From: Sulfuricurvum kujiense DSM 16994
GTDB taxonomy: Bacteria; Campylobacterota; Campylobacteria; Campylobacterales; Sulfurimonadaceae
Length of the DNA stretch: 64,000 bases
Direction: 5' to 3'
NCBI RefSeq assembly: GCF_000183725.1
Contig: NC_014762.1
Span: 1,054,001-1,118,000, forward strand
The position numbers and the translations under genes are program-made. Below are positions 17,190-26,225 of the stretch, one piece after another; the first letter of the stretch is position 1, and each line of letters opens with the position of its first letter. The notes under the pieces were generated by a model. That model was not told the origin of the DNA. It worked only from the letters and a program-made list of their open reading frames with translations, and did no database searches.

Positions 17190-17966
17190 CTATCGGTACG
17201 CTTTTATTCCCAGTAATTCATCCAAACGCAGAAAGGTATACCCCATAGATGTGAGTTGTTCGATCACTTTCGCAAGGGCGCCGACACTGGTCGGATTACG
17301 GTGCATCAGGATGATATCGCCGTTGCGGATATTGGAGAGAACATTGGTGACAACGGCATCGGGGTCTTTGAGTGTCCAATCGAGCGAATCGAGAGACCAA
17401 AGCACGGTAGTAAGCCCTTGGGCGTTGATGGTATCGACGACAATCGGATTGATCGAACCGTATGGCGGACGCATTAGGAGAGGGTAGTGTCCGGTGATAC
17501 TTTCCATACGCATGGCCGCATGGTCGAGCTGATAGACGATCGTACTTTCATTGAGATCACTCAGACGTGGATGATTAAAGGTATGGTTTAAAACCAGATG
17601 CCCTTCGTCAAATGTACGTTTAACTACGGTGGCATTGGTATCCCTCATCGTTCCGCCGATCATGAAAAATGCCCCTTGGACATGGTGTGATTTTAGGATA
17701 TCGAGGAGTTTATAGGTGTTGTTTTCGTCGGGTGCGTCATCGAAGGTAAGGGCAATATTTTTACGGGAAGGGTCGCCGTTGACGAGGACGTTTTTATATA
17801 TACCGTTTTGGACGGGTGTGATCGTATCGTTACGCCATTTATCCAGAAATTGGCTCATGTTGGCATCCAAAAGCGGTGATGCTCCGCGAATATCATAAAC
17901 GACATTGGACTCGGCAAAAAGAAAGAGTTGGAAAATGAGGGTAAAAAGGGCAAAAAATTTGGTCAT
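17190..17966 (-). CDS. Secreted polysaccharide deacetylase (NodB domain)
   Basis: 258 residues with a signal peptide (FFALFTLIFQLFLFAES). The NodB carbohydrate-esterase family 4 motifs are present in order: ALTFDDAPD with the catalytic and metal Asp pair, the metal His pair in NHTFNHP, RPPYG, and the late IILMHRN. The likely role is periplasmic removal of N-acetyl groups from peptidoglycan or another glycan. The target cannot be told from sequence. It stands alone between two other minus-strand units. Confidence 0.88.
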   Translation of the reverse strand: MTKFFALFTLIFQLFLFAESNVVYDIRGASPLLDANMSQFLDKWRNDTITPVQNGIYKNVLVNGDPSRKNIALTFDDAPDENNTYKLLDILKSHHVQGAFFMIGGTMRDTNATVVKRTFDEGHLVLNHTFNHPRLSDLNESTIVYQLDHAAMRMESITGHYPLLMRPPYGSINPIVVDTINAQGLTTVLWSLDSLDWTLKDPDAVVTNVLSNIRNGDIILMHRNPTSVGALAKVIEQLTSMGYTFLRLDELLGIKAYR

Positions 17967-18007
17967 GCAGTATCGTTTCGGTTAAAAAGTAAACGCCATT
18001 ATACCCT

Positions 18008-19138
18008 CTAATCGAGGGTCTTTTTGTAAAATTTGACTGCCAGTGTCATCATAATCACCCCTATGATCATTAACGGCCAAATATTAGGCCACAGCATAAA
18101 GAGATCGTTGTCTTTGAGGATAATCCCCCGAATAAGACGGTTAAAATAGGTGAGGGGAAGCAGCTGCCCTATGTGCTGGGCCCATATCGGCATTCCCGAG
18201 AAGGGGAACATGAACCCGGAGAGGAGAATACTGGGGAGAAAATAGAAAATGGTGAGCTGCAGCGCCTGCAGCATGTTTCGCGCCAAAGAGGAGATCGTGA
18301 TACCGATGGTGAGATTGACGGCGATAAAGAGGAGTGCAACGGTATAGACCAGGAGAATCGAACCGTTGAACGGAACACCGAAGACAAAATGGGACGCAAA
18401 TAAAATGATGGTGGCCTGAACAAGCCCGATAAAGACATAGGGGATGATTTTTCCTGTCATGATCTCCAACGGACGTGCGGGAGTGGCGAGGAGATTTTCC
18501 ATCGTTCCGTGTTCGCGCTCACGGGTGATGGCCAGTGCCGTCATCATGGTCAGCGTCATCGTCATAATGGTTCCCATGAGTCCTGGGATGATATTGTACT
18601 GATTGATGCCGTTAGGATTGTAGAGGCGGTGGATTCGTACATCGAACGGCTCTTTTTGACTCCATAGCGTTGAGAGGCTTCCTGTCAAATCTTTTTGTAG
18701 AACCTGTTTGGAAATTCCCTCGATGGATGCCAACGCGATCGTGATCGTGACGGGATCGGTCGCATCGGCTTCGAGAAGCATGGAGGGCTTTTCGCCTCGT
18801 AAAAGCTTCTGGGTAAAATCGGGCGGGATCGTAAAGATAAACTGCACTTTCCCCTGTTTTAATGCCGTTTGTGCTTTTTCGGCGGTATCGAACTGCGGAT
18901 CGAGTTCAAAATATTCCGATGTCTGCAGGGAAGAGAGAAACGTGCGGGTAAATTCACTCTCATCATAGGCGACGACGGCGGTCGGGAGATGTTTCGGATC
19001 GGTATTGATCGCAAAACCGAAAAGGGCAAGCTGTATGATAGGCAAGACTACCATCATGGCAAACGTGACGCGGTCGCGTTTGAGCTGCAAAAACTCTTTG
19101 AGGACGATCGCCCACCAGCGATTGAGACTAAAGCTCAT
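18008..19138 (-). CDS. ABC-2 type transporter permease
   Basis: 376-residue inner-membrane permease of the YbhR/YhhJ type. One N-terminal helix (VVLPIIQLALFGFAI) is followed by a large periplasmic loop and five C-terminal helices. TREREHGTMENLLATPARPLEIM is the family's cytoplasmic signature. I prefer ATG 19138 because GGTGA precedes it; a GTG three codons upstream is possible. The start overlaps the end of the ATPase gene. With the HlyD-like lipoprotein and ATPase it forms an exporter whose substrate is unknown. Confidence 0.88.
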   Translation of the reverse strand: MSFSLNRWWAIVLKEFLQLKRDRVTFAMMVVLPIIQLALFGFAINTDPKHLPTAVVAYDESEFTRTFLSSLQTSEYFELDPQFDTAEKAQTALKQGKVQFIFTIPPDFTQKLLRGEKPSMLLEADATDPVTITIALASIEGISKQVLQKDLTGSLSTLWSQKEPFDVRIHRLYNPNGINQYNIIPGLMGTIMTMTLTMMTALAITREREHGTMENLLATPARPLEIMTGKIIPYVFIGLVQATIILFASHFVFGVPFNGSILLVYTVALLFIAVNLTIGITISSLARNMLQALQLTIFYFLPSILLSGFMFPFSGMPIWAQHIGQLLPLTYFNRLIRGIILKDNDLFMLWPNIWPLMIIGVIMMTLAVKFYKKTLD

Positions 19139-20054
19139 GAATCTCACCGTAATTATCGCGCGTATGTTTCATCAGATAGATAAATACATCTTCCAAAGAG
19201 GTTGCGATAGCATTAGAACGGAGATGGGAAAGAGCATTCTCAAGCGCGATAGGGTCTTTTCCGCTGACGTGGAGCGTTGAGCCGAATATGACGGTTTGCT
19301 CAATTGCAGGACTTTTCTCGAGCGATTTGGAAATCTCCATCAGATTACTTCCTGTAATTTCATAGGTAAAAAGTTTTTGGCTGTCGATAATACTCTCAGC
19401 ACTCCCTTGTGCAAGGAGATTGCCGTAGGCGATATAGGCGAGTTTATGGCACCGCTCTGCCTCATCCATATAGTGGGTACTGATAAGGACGGATACCCCC
19501 TGTGAAGCCAATTCATGCAGTTCTTCCCAAAAATCGCGGCGTGCATTGGGATCGACTCCGGCGGTGGGTTCATCGAGGAGCAGCAATTTGGGGTGGCGGA
19601 GCATGCAGGCGGCAAGGGCGAGACGCTGTTTCCATCCGCCTGAGAGAGAACGTGCCAATTGGGAGGAACGGGAGGTGAGACCGAGGGTTTCGAGCGCTTC
19701 ATCGACGACATGCTTGCGGTTGGCCAGTTCATAGATCCGTGCGACGAAATCGAGATTTTCACGGATACTCAAATCTTCCCAGTAGGAAAACTTCTGGGTC
19801 ATATATCCCGCTTCGCGTTTGATCGCATCACTTTGGGTACGGATATCGTATCCCAGACAATGCCCTTCACCGCTATCGGGGGTCAATAATCCGCACATCA
19901 TTCGGATCGCGGTTGTTTTTCCGCTGCCGTTTGGCCCTAAAAATCCGAGTATTTCACCCCGTCCGACTTGGAGCGAGAGGTCTTTGACGACGTGTTTATC
20001 GCCGAAATATTTATTCAGACCTCGAACATCGATGACGGCATCAGAGGCGTTCAA
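19128..20054 (-). CDS. ABC transporter ATP-binding protein
   Basis: About 308 residues. Walker A is GPNGSGKTT, the signature motif is SLSGGWKQRLALAA, Walker B is LLLLDEPTAGVD, and the switch His is in ISTHYMDEAE. This is the drug/exporter DrrA-YbhF type. I place the start at TTG 20054, with GGAAG upstream, giving a 14-base overlap with the HlyD gene. A longer frame would run deep into that gene. It energises the adjoining ABC-2 permease. Confidence 0.9.
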   Translation of the reverse strand: MNASDAVIDVRGLNKYFGDKHVVKDLSLQVGRGEILGFLGPNGSGKTTAIRMMCGLLTPDSGEGHCLGYDIRTQSDAIKREAGYMTQKFSYWEDLSIRENLDFVARIYELANRKHVVDEALETLGLTSRSSQLARSLSGGWKQRLALAACMLRHPKLLLLDEPTAGVDPNARRDFWEELHELASQGVSVLISTHYMDEAERCHKLAYIAYGNLLAQGSAESIIDSQKLFTYEITGSNLMEISKSLEKSPAIEQTVIFGSTLHVSGKDPIALENALSHLRSNAIATSLEDVFIYLMKHTRDNYGEIHEL

Positions 20055-20997
20055 GAGAGACTTCCACAGGCTGACCCGGATGCAGATGAACCGCATCACT
20101 CTTTTGCGGATACGCTTCGATCATGTAAGTGAGTTTCTCTTTGGTCTCATTGCTGTAAATGATCGGAGGAGTAAACTCGGCTTCCGGTGAGATATAGGTG
20201 ATTTGTGCAGGGATTTTTTTGCCGTCGCTGCGGGAGACAATGGATACATTGTCGCCGATGTGCAAGGATTCGGAAATCTTTTGAGGGACAAAAAAACGGA
20301 TTTTGATATTTTCAGGGGGGAGGAGTCTGATGATGATTCCCCCCTGCGGAACAAACTCCCCCTCACGGTAGAGAGTATCGAATACCAAAGCGTCGTAACG
20401 GGATTTCACCCCTTTTTCATTGACTTTCCATTGTGCCAGTTTTACCGCTGAACGGAGTTGTTCAACCCGTTTCTCCTGAGCGGAAATTTGATCGAGGCGT
20501 TTGGCGAGTTTGGCAACATTCAGGCTGTTTTTGAGCTCTCTGACTTTTGCGGCGGTTGATTTGGCTAATGTTTCCGAAGCGTCCAGTTGGGTTTTTGAGA
20601 CGGCGTTGGCAGGAGAGAGGGCGCTGTTGCGTTCAAACTCTTTGGCGGCATTCTCCGCCGAAGCGGTCGCTTGAGAGAGCTGTGCTTCGATCACGCGGAT
20701 CTCTTCGGGGCGGGAGCCTTTTTGATAATCTTTGAGGATTGCTTCGGCTGCAGCGAGATCGGCAGTTGCTTCCTTAAGTGTCAAAAGCTCACTGTCACAC
20801 TCCAAGGCAAAAAGATTCTCATTGATGGAAACATGACTTCCCCGTTTGACGAAAAGTTTGTCGAGTTTTCCGCTTTGGGTAGAGGAGAGATTGACGAATT
20901 CCCCTTCCGCATATCCGCTATACGTTTGAATGTCGGATCTTTGGCATCCGCCGAATATAAACAGTGGAATGAGCAAAAAGAGTGCTGTTGTTTTCAT
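20041..20997 (-). CDS. HlyD/YbhG-type periplasmic adaptor lipoprotein
   Basis: 318 residues with a lipoprotein signal ending in IFGGC, so the mature protein is lipid-anchored. A lipoyl-like half-motif (GKLDKLFVKRGSHVSINENLF) is followed by a coiled-coil hairpin at about 75-190 and a C-terminal barrel. This is the membrane-fusion adaptor of tripartite exporters. It is the first gene of the minus-strand set with the ATPase and permease. No outer-membrane channel gene is adjacent. Confidence 0.87.
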   Translation of the reverse strand: MKTTALFLLIPLFIFGGCQRSDIQTYSGYAEGEFVNLSSTQSGKLDKLFVKRGSHVSINENLFALECDSELLTLKEATADLAAAEAILKDYQKGSRPEEIRVIEAQLSQATASAENAAKEFERNSALSPANAVSKTQLDASETLAKSTAAKVRELKNSLNVAKLAKRLDQISAQEKRVEQLRSAVKLAQWKVNEKGVKSRYDALVFDTLYREGEFVPQGGIIIRLLPPENIKIRFFVPQKISESLHIGDNVSIVSRSDGKKIPAQITYISPEAEFTPPIIYSNETKEKLTYMIEAYPQKSDAVHLHPGQPVEVSLERL

Positions 20998-21060
20998 ACC
21001 AATTATTATAGCGCCTAAGAGACAATATTGTTTAGATGCCGCTGCTATTGTGAAGTCAAA

Positions 21061-21261
21061 TTATATTGGTGGACAAGGCTGTAGATTTTGCTCCATAAAT
21101 CGATCAAAAAATTGTAAAAATGCTTCGGTGTTTACCACTTTCTGTTCATAATCCATTTTCTCGTATTTTTCGGAAATTAAACTTTCCAATTCACTCATAA
21201 TGTCTTGTATTTCGGTATCGATTTGATCAATGTTAAGAGAATTTTTTCGTTGTTGGTTCAT
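21061..21261 (-). CDS. Small helical protein, unknown function
   Basis: 66 residues, not recognised. It is acidic and strongly helical in the middle (IDTEIQDIMSELESLISEKY), with a C-terminal LQPCPPI. AGGA lies 9 bases upstream of the ATG. It stands apart from the exporter operon downstream by a 60-base gap. Confidence 0.5.
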   Translation of the reverse strand: MNQQRKNSLNIDQIDTEIQDIMSELESLISEKYEKMDYEQKVVNTEAFLQFFDRFMEQNLQPCPPI

Positions 21262-21398
21262 ATTATTTATCCTGCACTTTAACTCATAGAAGCAGATTAT
21301 TTCCTTTTAGTGTCGCAAATATGTTGCAAATGAGAAAATTATCAAAAAGCGAATGGTTTTGAGATGATTTTTAGTCAATAAAATATAAAAATCTAACG

Positions 21399-22664
21399 TT
21401 AGGAAGGTACGGATATATTTCCCAAATGCCCGGCTAGATAACCGCTGGCAAATGACCATTGGAGATTGTATCCTCCGCAGGGACCGTCGAGATTCATCAC
21501 TTCGCCGCAGAAATAGAGACCTTTAATCAGTTTGCTCTCCATGCTCTCGGGGCGTATCTCTTTGAGCGATACACCTCCGCGTGTGATCATCGCCATTTTA
21601 AACCCATCATGTCCGATTACGGTGAGGGGTGTCCATGCGAGAAGTTTGATGAGACGGTCTCTGACAATCCCCTCTTGCTGATTGAATCCGATGTCCGGAT
21701 CGGCATTTGCGAGAGTACACAGCGCACGGCAGAGTGATTCGGGAAGCAGGGTCATGAGATGGGTAAGAATCGGTTGTTCCGGATTTCTGTGAATCTCATT
21801 TTTGATATGGTTTCGGAGTTGCTCTTCGTTAAGTCCTTTGGTCATATTGATGAGCAAAGGTACGGAACCGTATTTCTCGATCAGAGGGGTAATTTCGCGG
21901 GCAACGTCGAGGACGACGGGACCTCGTATACCGGTTTGGGTGAATATGAGATCCCCTGACGCACGGATATTTTTGGCTTTGGGGAGATCGATGCGAATTT
22001 CCACTTTGGGGATCGTATCGGCGCGGCATCCGCTTACCCATGTTTCAGCGGTTTGCAACGGCATCATAGCGGGGTAGAGTTCGGTTATTTTGTGGCCTGC
22101 CGCAGCGGCAATGGCAAATCCGTCTCCCTCAGCTCCCAGTTGCGGATATCCCAGCCCTCCGGTCGCGATGATAACGTGAGGGGCATTATAGGTTTGATTC
22201 GCCGTACTGACCCCTAAAATCCGTTCGCCGTCATGTTCTAAACGCTCCACCCGAACCTCTGTGATAAGGGTGACTCCGACGCGCTCCAGCTCCTCTTCAA
22301 GGGCCGTGATGATTGTGGTCGAACTGTGGGATAGCGGAAAAACCCGATATCCGTCGGGCGCATGACTCTCCACACCGATTTCAGCGAAAAAAGAGATGAG
22401 TTTTTTATGATCGAAGCAATTGAGCGCAGGGGTCATAAACCGCCCCTCACGTCCGAAACGGGACATAAATTCGTCATTGCCGAGGGTATTGGTGAGATTG
22501 CACCGTCCGCCCCCCGTTGCTTTGAGTTTGGAAGCGATTTTGGAGAGTTTTTCGAGAAGGAGCACTTTTTTACCTCCCCGTGCGGCGGTAATTGCCGCTA
22601 TCAGCCCCGCCGCTCCGGCACCGACGACGATTACGTCATAAGAGGTCTTATCAAAGTTTTGCAT
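21399..22664 (-). CDS. FAD-dependent oxidoreductase of the BaiN/YhiN (HI0933) family
   Basis: 421-residue flavoprotein. The FAD-binding Rossmann motif is VIVVGAGAAGLIAAITAARGG near the N-terminus. LKATGGGRCNLTN is diagnostic for the HI0933 group, and the end has GLYFCGEVMNLDGPCGGYN. The family's natural substrate in most bacteria is not known, though some members act on bile acids or related enones. It stands alone, reading away from a 54-codon membrane-protein gene upstream. Confidence 0.88.
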   Translation of the reverse strand: MQNFDKTSYDVIVVGAGAAGLIAAITAARGGKKVLLLEKLSKIASKLKATGGGRCNLTNTLGNDEFMSRFGREGRFMTPALNCFDHKKLISFFAEIGVESHAPDGYRVFPLSHSSTTIITALEEELERVGVTLITEVRVERLEHDGERILGVSTANQTYNAPHVIIATGGLGYPQLGAEGDGFAIAAAAGHKITELYPAMMPLQTAETWVSGCRADTIPKVEIRIDLPKAKNIRASGDLIFTQTGIRGPVVLDVAREITPLIEKYGSVPLLINMTKGLNEEQLRNHIKNEIHRNPEQPILTHLMTLLPESLCRALCTLANADPDIGFNQQEGIVRDRLIKLLAWTPLTVIGHDGFKMAMITRGGVSLKEIRPESMESKLIKGLYFCGEVMNLDGPCGGYNLQWSFASGYLAGHLGNISVPS

Positions 22665-22707
22665 ACGCCATTATAGCGTTTAGAGGCTAAAGGCAATCAA
22701 TGAACGG

Positions 22708-22872
22708 TTATCCGTAAATAGTAGGGGTATCCAAGATTCCAAAAAATGTCATCAAAAAATGGATGATGATTCCTTCCAGAGGGCCGACGAGTGCACCGAG
22801 TATCAGTGCCTGCCATATTATGTTCCATAAACGTCCGGTACCATCCCTGAATGTTGTCAATGACGTTTCCAT
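22708..22872 (-). CDS. 54-residue single-helix membrane protein
   Basis: A small gene starting METSLTTFRDGTGRLWN and ending LDTPTIYG, with one long hydrophobic segment (IIWQALILGALVGPLEGIII) around residues 18-46. The start has a near-perfect ribosome site, AAGGAGATCCC, directly upstream, and a TATAAT-like box lies further up at 22920-22925 on the same strand. I recognise no family. The strong translation signal and clean membrane helix make it a likely real gene. Confidence 0.7.
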   Translation of the reverse strand: METSLTTFRDGTGRLWNIIWQALILGALVGPLEGIIIHFLMTFFGILDTPTIYG

Positions 22873-23026
22873 GGGATCTCCTTTATAATGAATAAAATGT
22901 TATAAACAAACATAATTTCATTATAGTAGTTTATATAGGCTAAGAACTATATTCAAAAAGGAAATTAAAAAATTTAGTAATCAATCTGTTATAGTATACG
23001 AAACGATAAACGAAAAAAGGGAAAAT

Positions 23027-24436
23027 ATGCGGATACTCTTAACGGGAGCTGACGGCTACATCGGACGCCGTCTTAAACGTGTTTTAATGGGACAAGGGGG
23101 AATATCATTGCGTCTGATGGTGCGCAATCGAGCCAGCCTTTCATCAGAAATTCGTTCAGATATCGATATCGTTCAAGCCGATGTTTTGAAAAAAGAGACA
23201 CTCGATGCGGCATTGGAAGGGGTTGATGTCGCATATTACCTGATACACGGCCTTGCACGTCCAAATTATCGGGAACTGGATCGTCAAAGTGCTCAAAATT
23301 TTCTCGATGCGGCAATCCGGAATAAGGTTAAAACAATTATCTACCTCGGAGGCTTGGGAGAGAAAAGCAGTGCGAGCGAACATCTTCTCAGCCGTATAGA
23401 GACGGGGGAAATCCTCAGTTCACGACCCGATAAGGTACGATGCCTGTGGTTTAGGGCCGGGGTAATTATCGGTTCGGGAAGTGCAAGTTTTGAAATCATA
23501 CGTAATCTGGTTCAAAAACTTCCGATTATGATTACACCCCGCTGGGTACAGAGCCGTATCACTCCGATCGGGGTAGATGATGTTATCGGCTATCTGGATG
23601 ATGCGAAAACACTAAGCGGTTCACAAAATGAGATGATCGATATCGGCAGCGAAGCGATGAGCTACGGTGAGCTTATGCTCCGTACAGCCTCGGCGATGGG
23701 GCTGAACCGCCGACTGATTCCGGTGCCGTTTTTGACACCGAAGCTCTCTTCGTATTGGCTCACTTTGTTTACCCCCGTCCCTTACAGTGTAGCGAGTTCG
23801 CTGATCGAGGGGCTTAAAAGTGAAGTCATTATGACGAATAATCGTGCGGAAGAGTTGTTTGGACGTCATCCAATGGGGTTGGAAGCATCGGTCGAAAAAG
23901 CGATAGATGAGATACGGAATCATCAGATCATCAGCCGATGGAGCGACAGCGGCGGCGGCGCATGGGAAATTGACCATGCGCATGATATTGCTACGGCTGT
24001 TTTCACTGATCGTCGGGTGCTTTCGCTGGGGGATAAATCTCCTGAGGCAGTTTATAAAAGTTTTTGTGCAATCGGAGGGGGAAACGGATGGTTCGGATAT
24101 GATTGGCTTTGGAAAGTACGCGGCGGAATCGACAAACTTTTAGGGGGTGCCGGAGTCAATCGAGGACGGCGTGATTCGCAAAGCTTGCGGATAGGAGACA
24201 GTCTTGATTTTTGGAAAGTAGTCGATTTAGTGGAGAATGAAAGACTATTGCTGTACGCACAAATGAAACTTCCCGGTTCGGCTTGGCTTGAATTTAAAAT
24301 TCATCAGGGAAATTTGATCCAAAGCGCCTATTTTTATCCTGACGGCGTCAGCGGCCGTCTTTATTGGTACGCCCTCGTACCGTTTCATCATCTTATATTC
24401 GCCAATATGGCCGAGAAAATTTTGGAGAGGGCGTAA
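23027..24436 (+). CDS. SDR-family oxidoreductase with C-terminal DUF2867 domain
   Basis: 469 residues. Residues 1-270 are an extended NAD(P)-binding Rossmann domain (LLTGADGYIGRRL) resembling atypical SDRs of the YbjT group. The rest (about 310-469) matches DUF2867, with GWFGYDWLWKVRGGIDKLLGG and a SAYFYPDGVSGRLYWYALVP end. Function is unknown; relatives are linked to lipid or quinone-type substrates. AAAAGGG lies before the ATG. Confidence 0.85.
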   Translation: MRILLTGADGYIGRRLKRVLMGQGGISLRLMVRNRASLSSEIRSDIDIVQADVLKKETLDAALEGVDVAYYLIHGLARPNYRELDRQSAQNFLDAAIRNKVKTIIYLGGLGEKSSASEHLLSRIETGEILSSRPDKVRCLWFRAGVIIGSGSASFEIIRNLVQKLPIMITPRWVQSRITPIGVDDVIGYLDDAKTLSGSQNEMIDIGSEAMSYGELMLRTASAMGLNRRLIPVPFLTPKLSSYWLTLFTPVPYSVASSLIEGLKSEVIMTNNRAEELFGRHPMGLEASVEKAIDEIRNHQIISRWSDSGGGAWEIDHAHDIATAVFTDRRVLSLGDKSPEAVYKSFCAIGGGNGWFGYDWLWKVRGGIDKLLGGAGVNRGRRDSQSLRIGDSLDFWKVVDLVENERLLLYAQMKLPGSAWLEFKIHQGNLIQSAYFYPDGVSGRLYWYALVPFHHLIFANMAEKILERA

Positions 24437-24449
24437 TAGCAAAGCTATT
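24435..24449. terminator. Compact bidirectional hairpin between convergent genes
   Basis: AATAGC-AAA-GCTATT overlaps the stop codons of both flanking genes, with T-rich sequence after it on the plus strand. The stem is 6 pairs. Confidence 0.5.
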
Positions 24450-24789
24450 ATTTATCTTTATTGAAGCGTGAGTAGATATATTCCGCCATGTCGTGCGCAT
24501 CGTATTTCATACCGCGCAACTCTATGATTCTCGCATTTTTTTCCATCCGTTCATGGGCATTGTCAAAGCCTTGCCCTTTGATATCGGAAAGTTTGGTGAC
24601 GAGTTCTTCTTTGCTCAGGCGATTTAATGCCGGAGCATCAGGAACTTTGGAATTCCCCTCAGCTCTCGCACCGTGGCACAATGCACAATTTTTAGTGTAC
24701 ACGGTTCCGCTTTTGATAGAGGCGGCGTTCAGACCTGAAACAACTCCTGCCGTTACGATAAGAGCCAACAATTTTTTTGAATGTCGCAT
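24448..24789 (-). CDS. Periplasmic monoheme cytochrome c
   Basis: 113 residues with a signal peptide (LLALIVTAGVVSGLNA). A single heme-attachment motif CALCH near residue 35 is followed by GARAEGNSKVPDAPALNRL and a distal Met region (RGMKYD), as in small class I c-type cytochromes of Campylobacterota. It is likely an electron carrier in the periplasm. No oxidase or reductase genes are adjacent to name a partner. Confidence 0.87.
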   Translation of the reverse strand: MRHSKKLLALIVTAGVVSGLNAASIKSGTVYTKNCALCHGARAEGNSKVPDAPALNRLSKEELVTKLSDIKGQGFDNAHERMEKNARIIELRGMKYDAHDMAEYIYSRFNKDK

Positions 24790-24869
24790 GAGAACTCCTT
24801 GTGGTTTTCACAAGTGTAATACGACTATCTTTAGTTGGTGCTTATAATTTTTTTTATTATTTTTTACGA

Positions 24870-25148
24870 TCAGCCTCTGGCGGTTACTTCTAAAAGATGG
24901 TAGCCGAATTGGGTTTTGATCGGACCGTAGAGAACACCGACATCACCGTTGAAAACAGCGGTATCAAACTCTTTTACCATTTGTCCCGGACTGAATCGTC
25001 CCAAATCTCCCCCTTTGCGGCCTGATGGGCATTGTGAGTTATCAGCCGCAATTTCGGCGAATGATGCTCCCTCTTCGATTTGTTTTTTGAGTTCGTTACA
25101 CTCTGCTTCGGTACTTACCAAAATATGACGTGCGGTTGCCCATGCCAT
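24870..25148 (-). CDS. Parvulin-type peptidyl-prolyl isomerase
   Basis: 92 residues covering just one parvulin domain: ARHILVSTEAE at the start, GGDLGRFSPGQMVKEFD in the middle and TQFGYHLLEV at the end. There is no signal peptide or chaperone arm, so it is a cytoplasmic PpiC-like protein. It speeds proline cis-trans isomerisation in folding proteins. A single-gene unit. Confidence 0.92.
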   Translation of the reverse strand: MAWATARHILVSTEAECNELKKQIEEGASFAEIAADNSQCPSGRKGGDLGRFSPGQMVKEFDTAVFNGDVGVLYGPIKTQFGYHLLEVTARG

Positions 25149-25193
25149 GATGATCCTTTTTATTTTTCGAAATTTTACTCTATTCCTCTCTGT

Positions 25194-25835
25194 TTAGGAA
25201 CGTTCTTTTAAACATTGAAGCTCATTATGGGCGTAGCTTTTTCCGAGTTTGAGAATATCCGCCATCAATTTAAGATGCTGTTGCGGTGTGAGTTTGGATT
25301 CATTTCCATACACTTTGGCATAAATTTTGGCTAGATTTTGACCGGCCATCATTTTATGATCGTTATTTTTCGTCATAGCTAAAATCCCCTCCAGCCCCTC
25401 TTTCGGCAAGGGGAGATTGCAGTAATAGTCGCCGATATCGTTGATTCCCCAGTAGATAAATCCCAACAAATGGTAAAAGTCCAATGAAGCGGAGACCGAA
25501 GAGAAGGTAATACGGCGGACATGTTTTTTTACGGCCTCTTCCATGATCAGATGAAGTATTTGTGTTGCATATCCTTTGCGTTGTTCATTCAGCGGTGTAA
25601 AGAGGTTGTACAAAATAAGGTATTCGCCGTAGCGGTCGATCTTGGAGAAAAGATAGCATAGATGATTATTATCCTGATCGCACAATACACTGCACCCTTG
25701 TGCATTCCAGCTAAAATGTCGATCCCACCATGCCAGCGATTGATCGGCAAATCGGAGTGTTTCGGAATCTTGAATCAGTGCGGTTGAAGCAATGTAGCCG
25801 TTACGGTCAAGCGATTCGAGGTGATAGTGAGGCAT
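25194..25835 (-). CDS. GNAT-family N-acetyltransferase
   Basis: 213 residues. The acetyl-CoA loop reads NEQRKGYATQILHLIMEE around residue 100, preceded by YLILYNLFTPL. A helical C-terminal extension of about 70 residues is not part of the GNAT fold. I start at ATG 25835, with AAAAGGAT upstream. The acceptor is unknown. Confidence 0.75.
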   Translation of the reverse strand: MPHYHLESLDRNGYIASTALIQDSETLRFADQSLAWWDRHFSWNAQGCSVLCDQDNNHLCYLFSKIDRYGEYLILYNLFTPLNEQRKGYATQILHLIMEEAVKKHVRRITFSSVSASLDFYHLLGFIYWGINDIGDYYCNLPLPKEGLEGILAMTKNNDHKMMAGQNLAKIYAKVYGNESKLTPQQHLKLMADILKLGKSYAHNELQCLKERS

Positions 25836-26015
25836 AAGGGATCCTTTTACTCTCAAGTGAAGTAAAAAGTTCCATAGGAGCCGATTAGTTTAAGTGAGTG
25901 AGTCCATTATAACCGCTTACAGAGTATTGAATGGGTTAAATTTTAAGCACATTTCAGGATAGGCGATCATTTTGTACTATAATGGATTGAGAAAATCGAA
26001 AAGAGGGGATTTAAT

Positions 26016-26225
26016 ATGGATGCGGTTCAAAAAGATCTTGAAAATCGAAAAGAAGAGATTCAAAGTGCGATGAAACTAATGTTTAAAGCCAATATGACGA
26101 TCACCGATTGGGACGTACCGGAGGGCGATGATCGCGAAGCGGCAAAAATTTTGCTTTCCATTATGCAAGACTCTCTCGATGCGATTAAAGCGGATATTGA
26201 AGCGGGAAAATACGATTTTTATTAA
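26016..26225 (+). CDS. Small acidic protein, unknown function
   Basis: 69 residues, largely helical, not recognised. AGAGGGGA precedes the ATG, and a TATAAT-like box lies at 25978-25983 with a poor -35. The end overlaps the convergent mtfA stop by 4 bases. Composition and codon use look like its neighbours. Confidence 0.6.
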   Translation: MDAVQKDLENRKEEIQSAMKLMFKANMTITDWDVPEGDDREAAKILLSIMQDSLDAIKADIEAGKYDFY

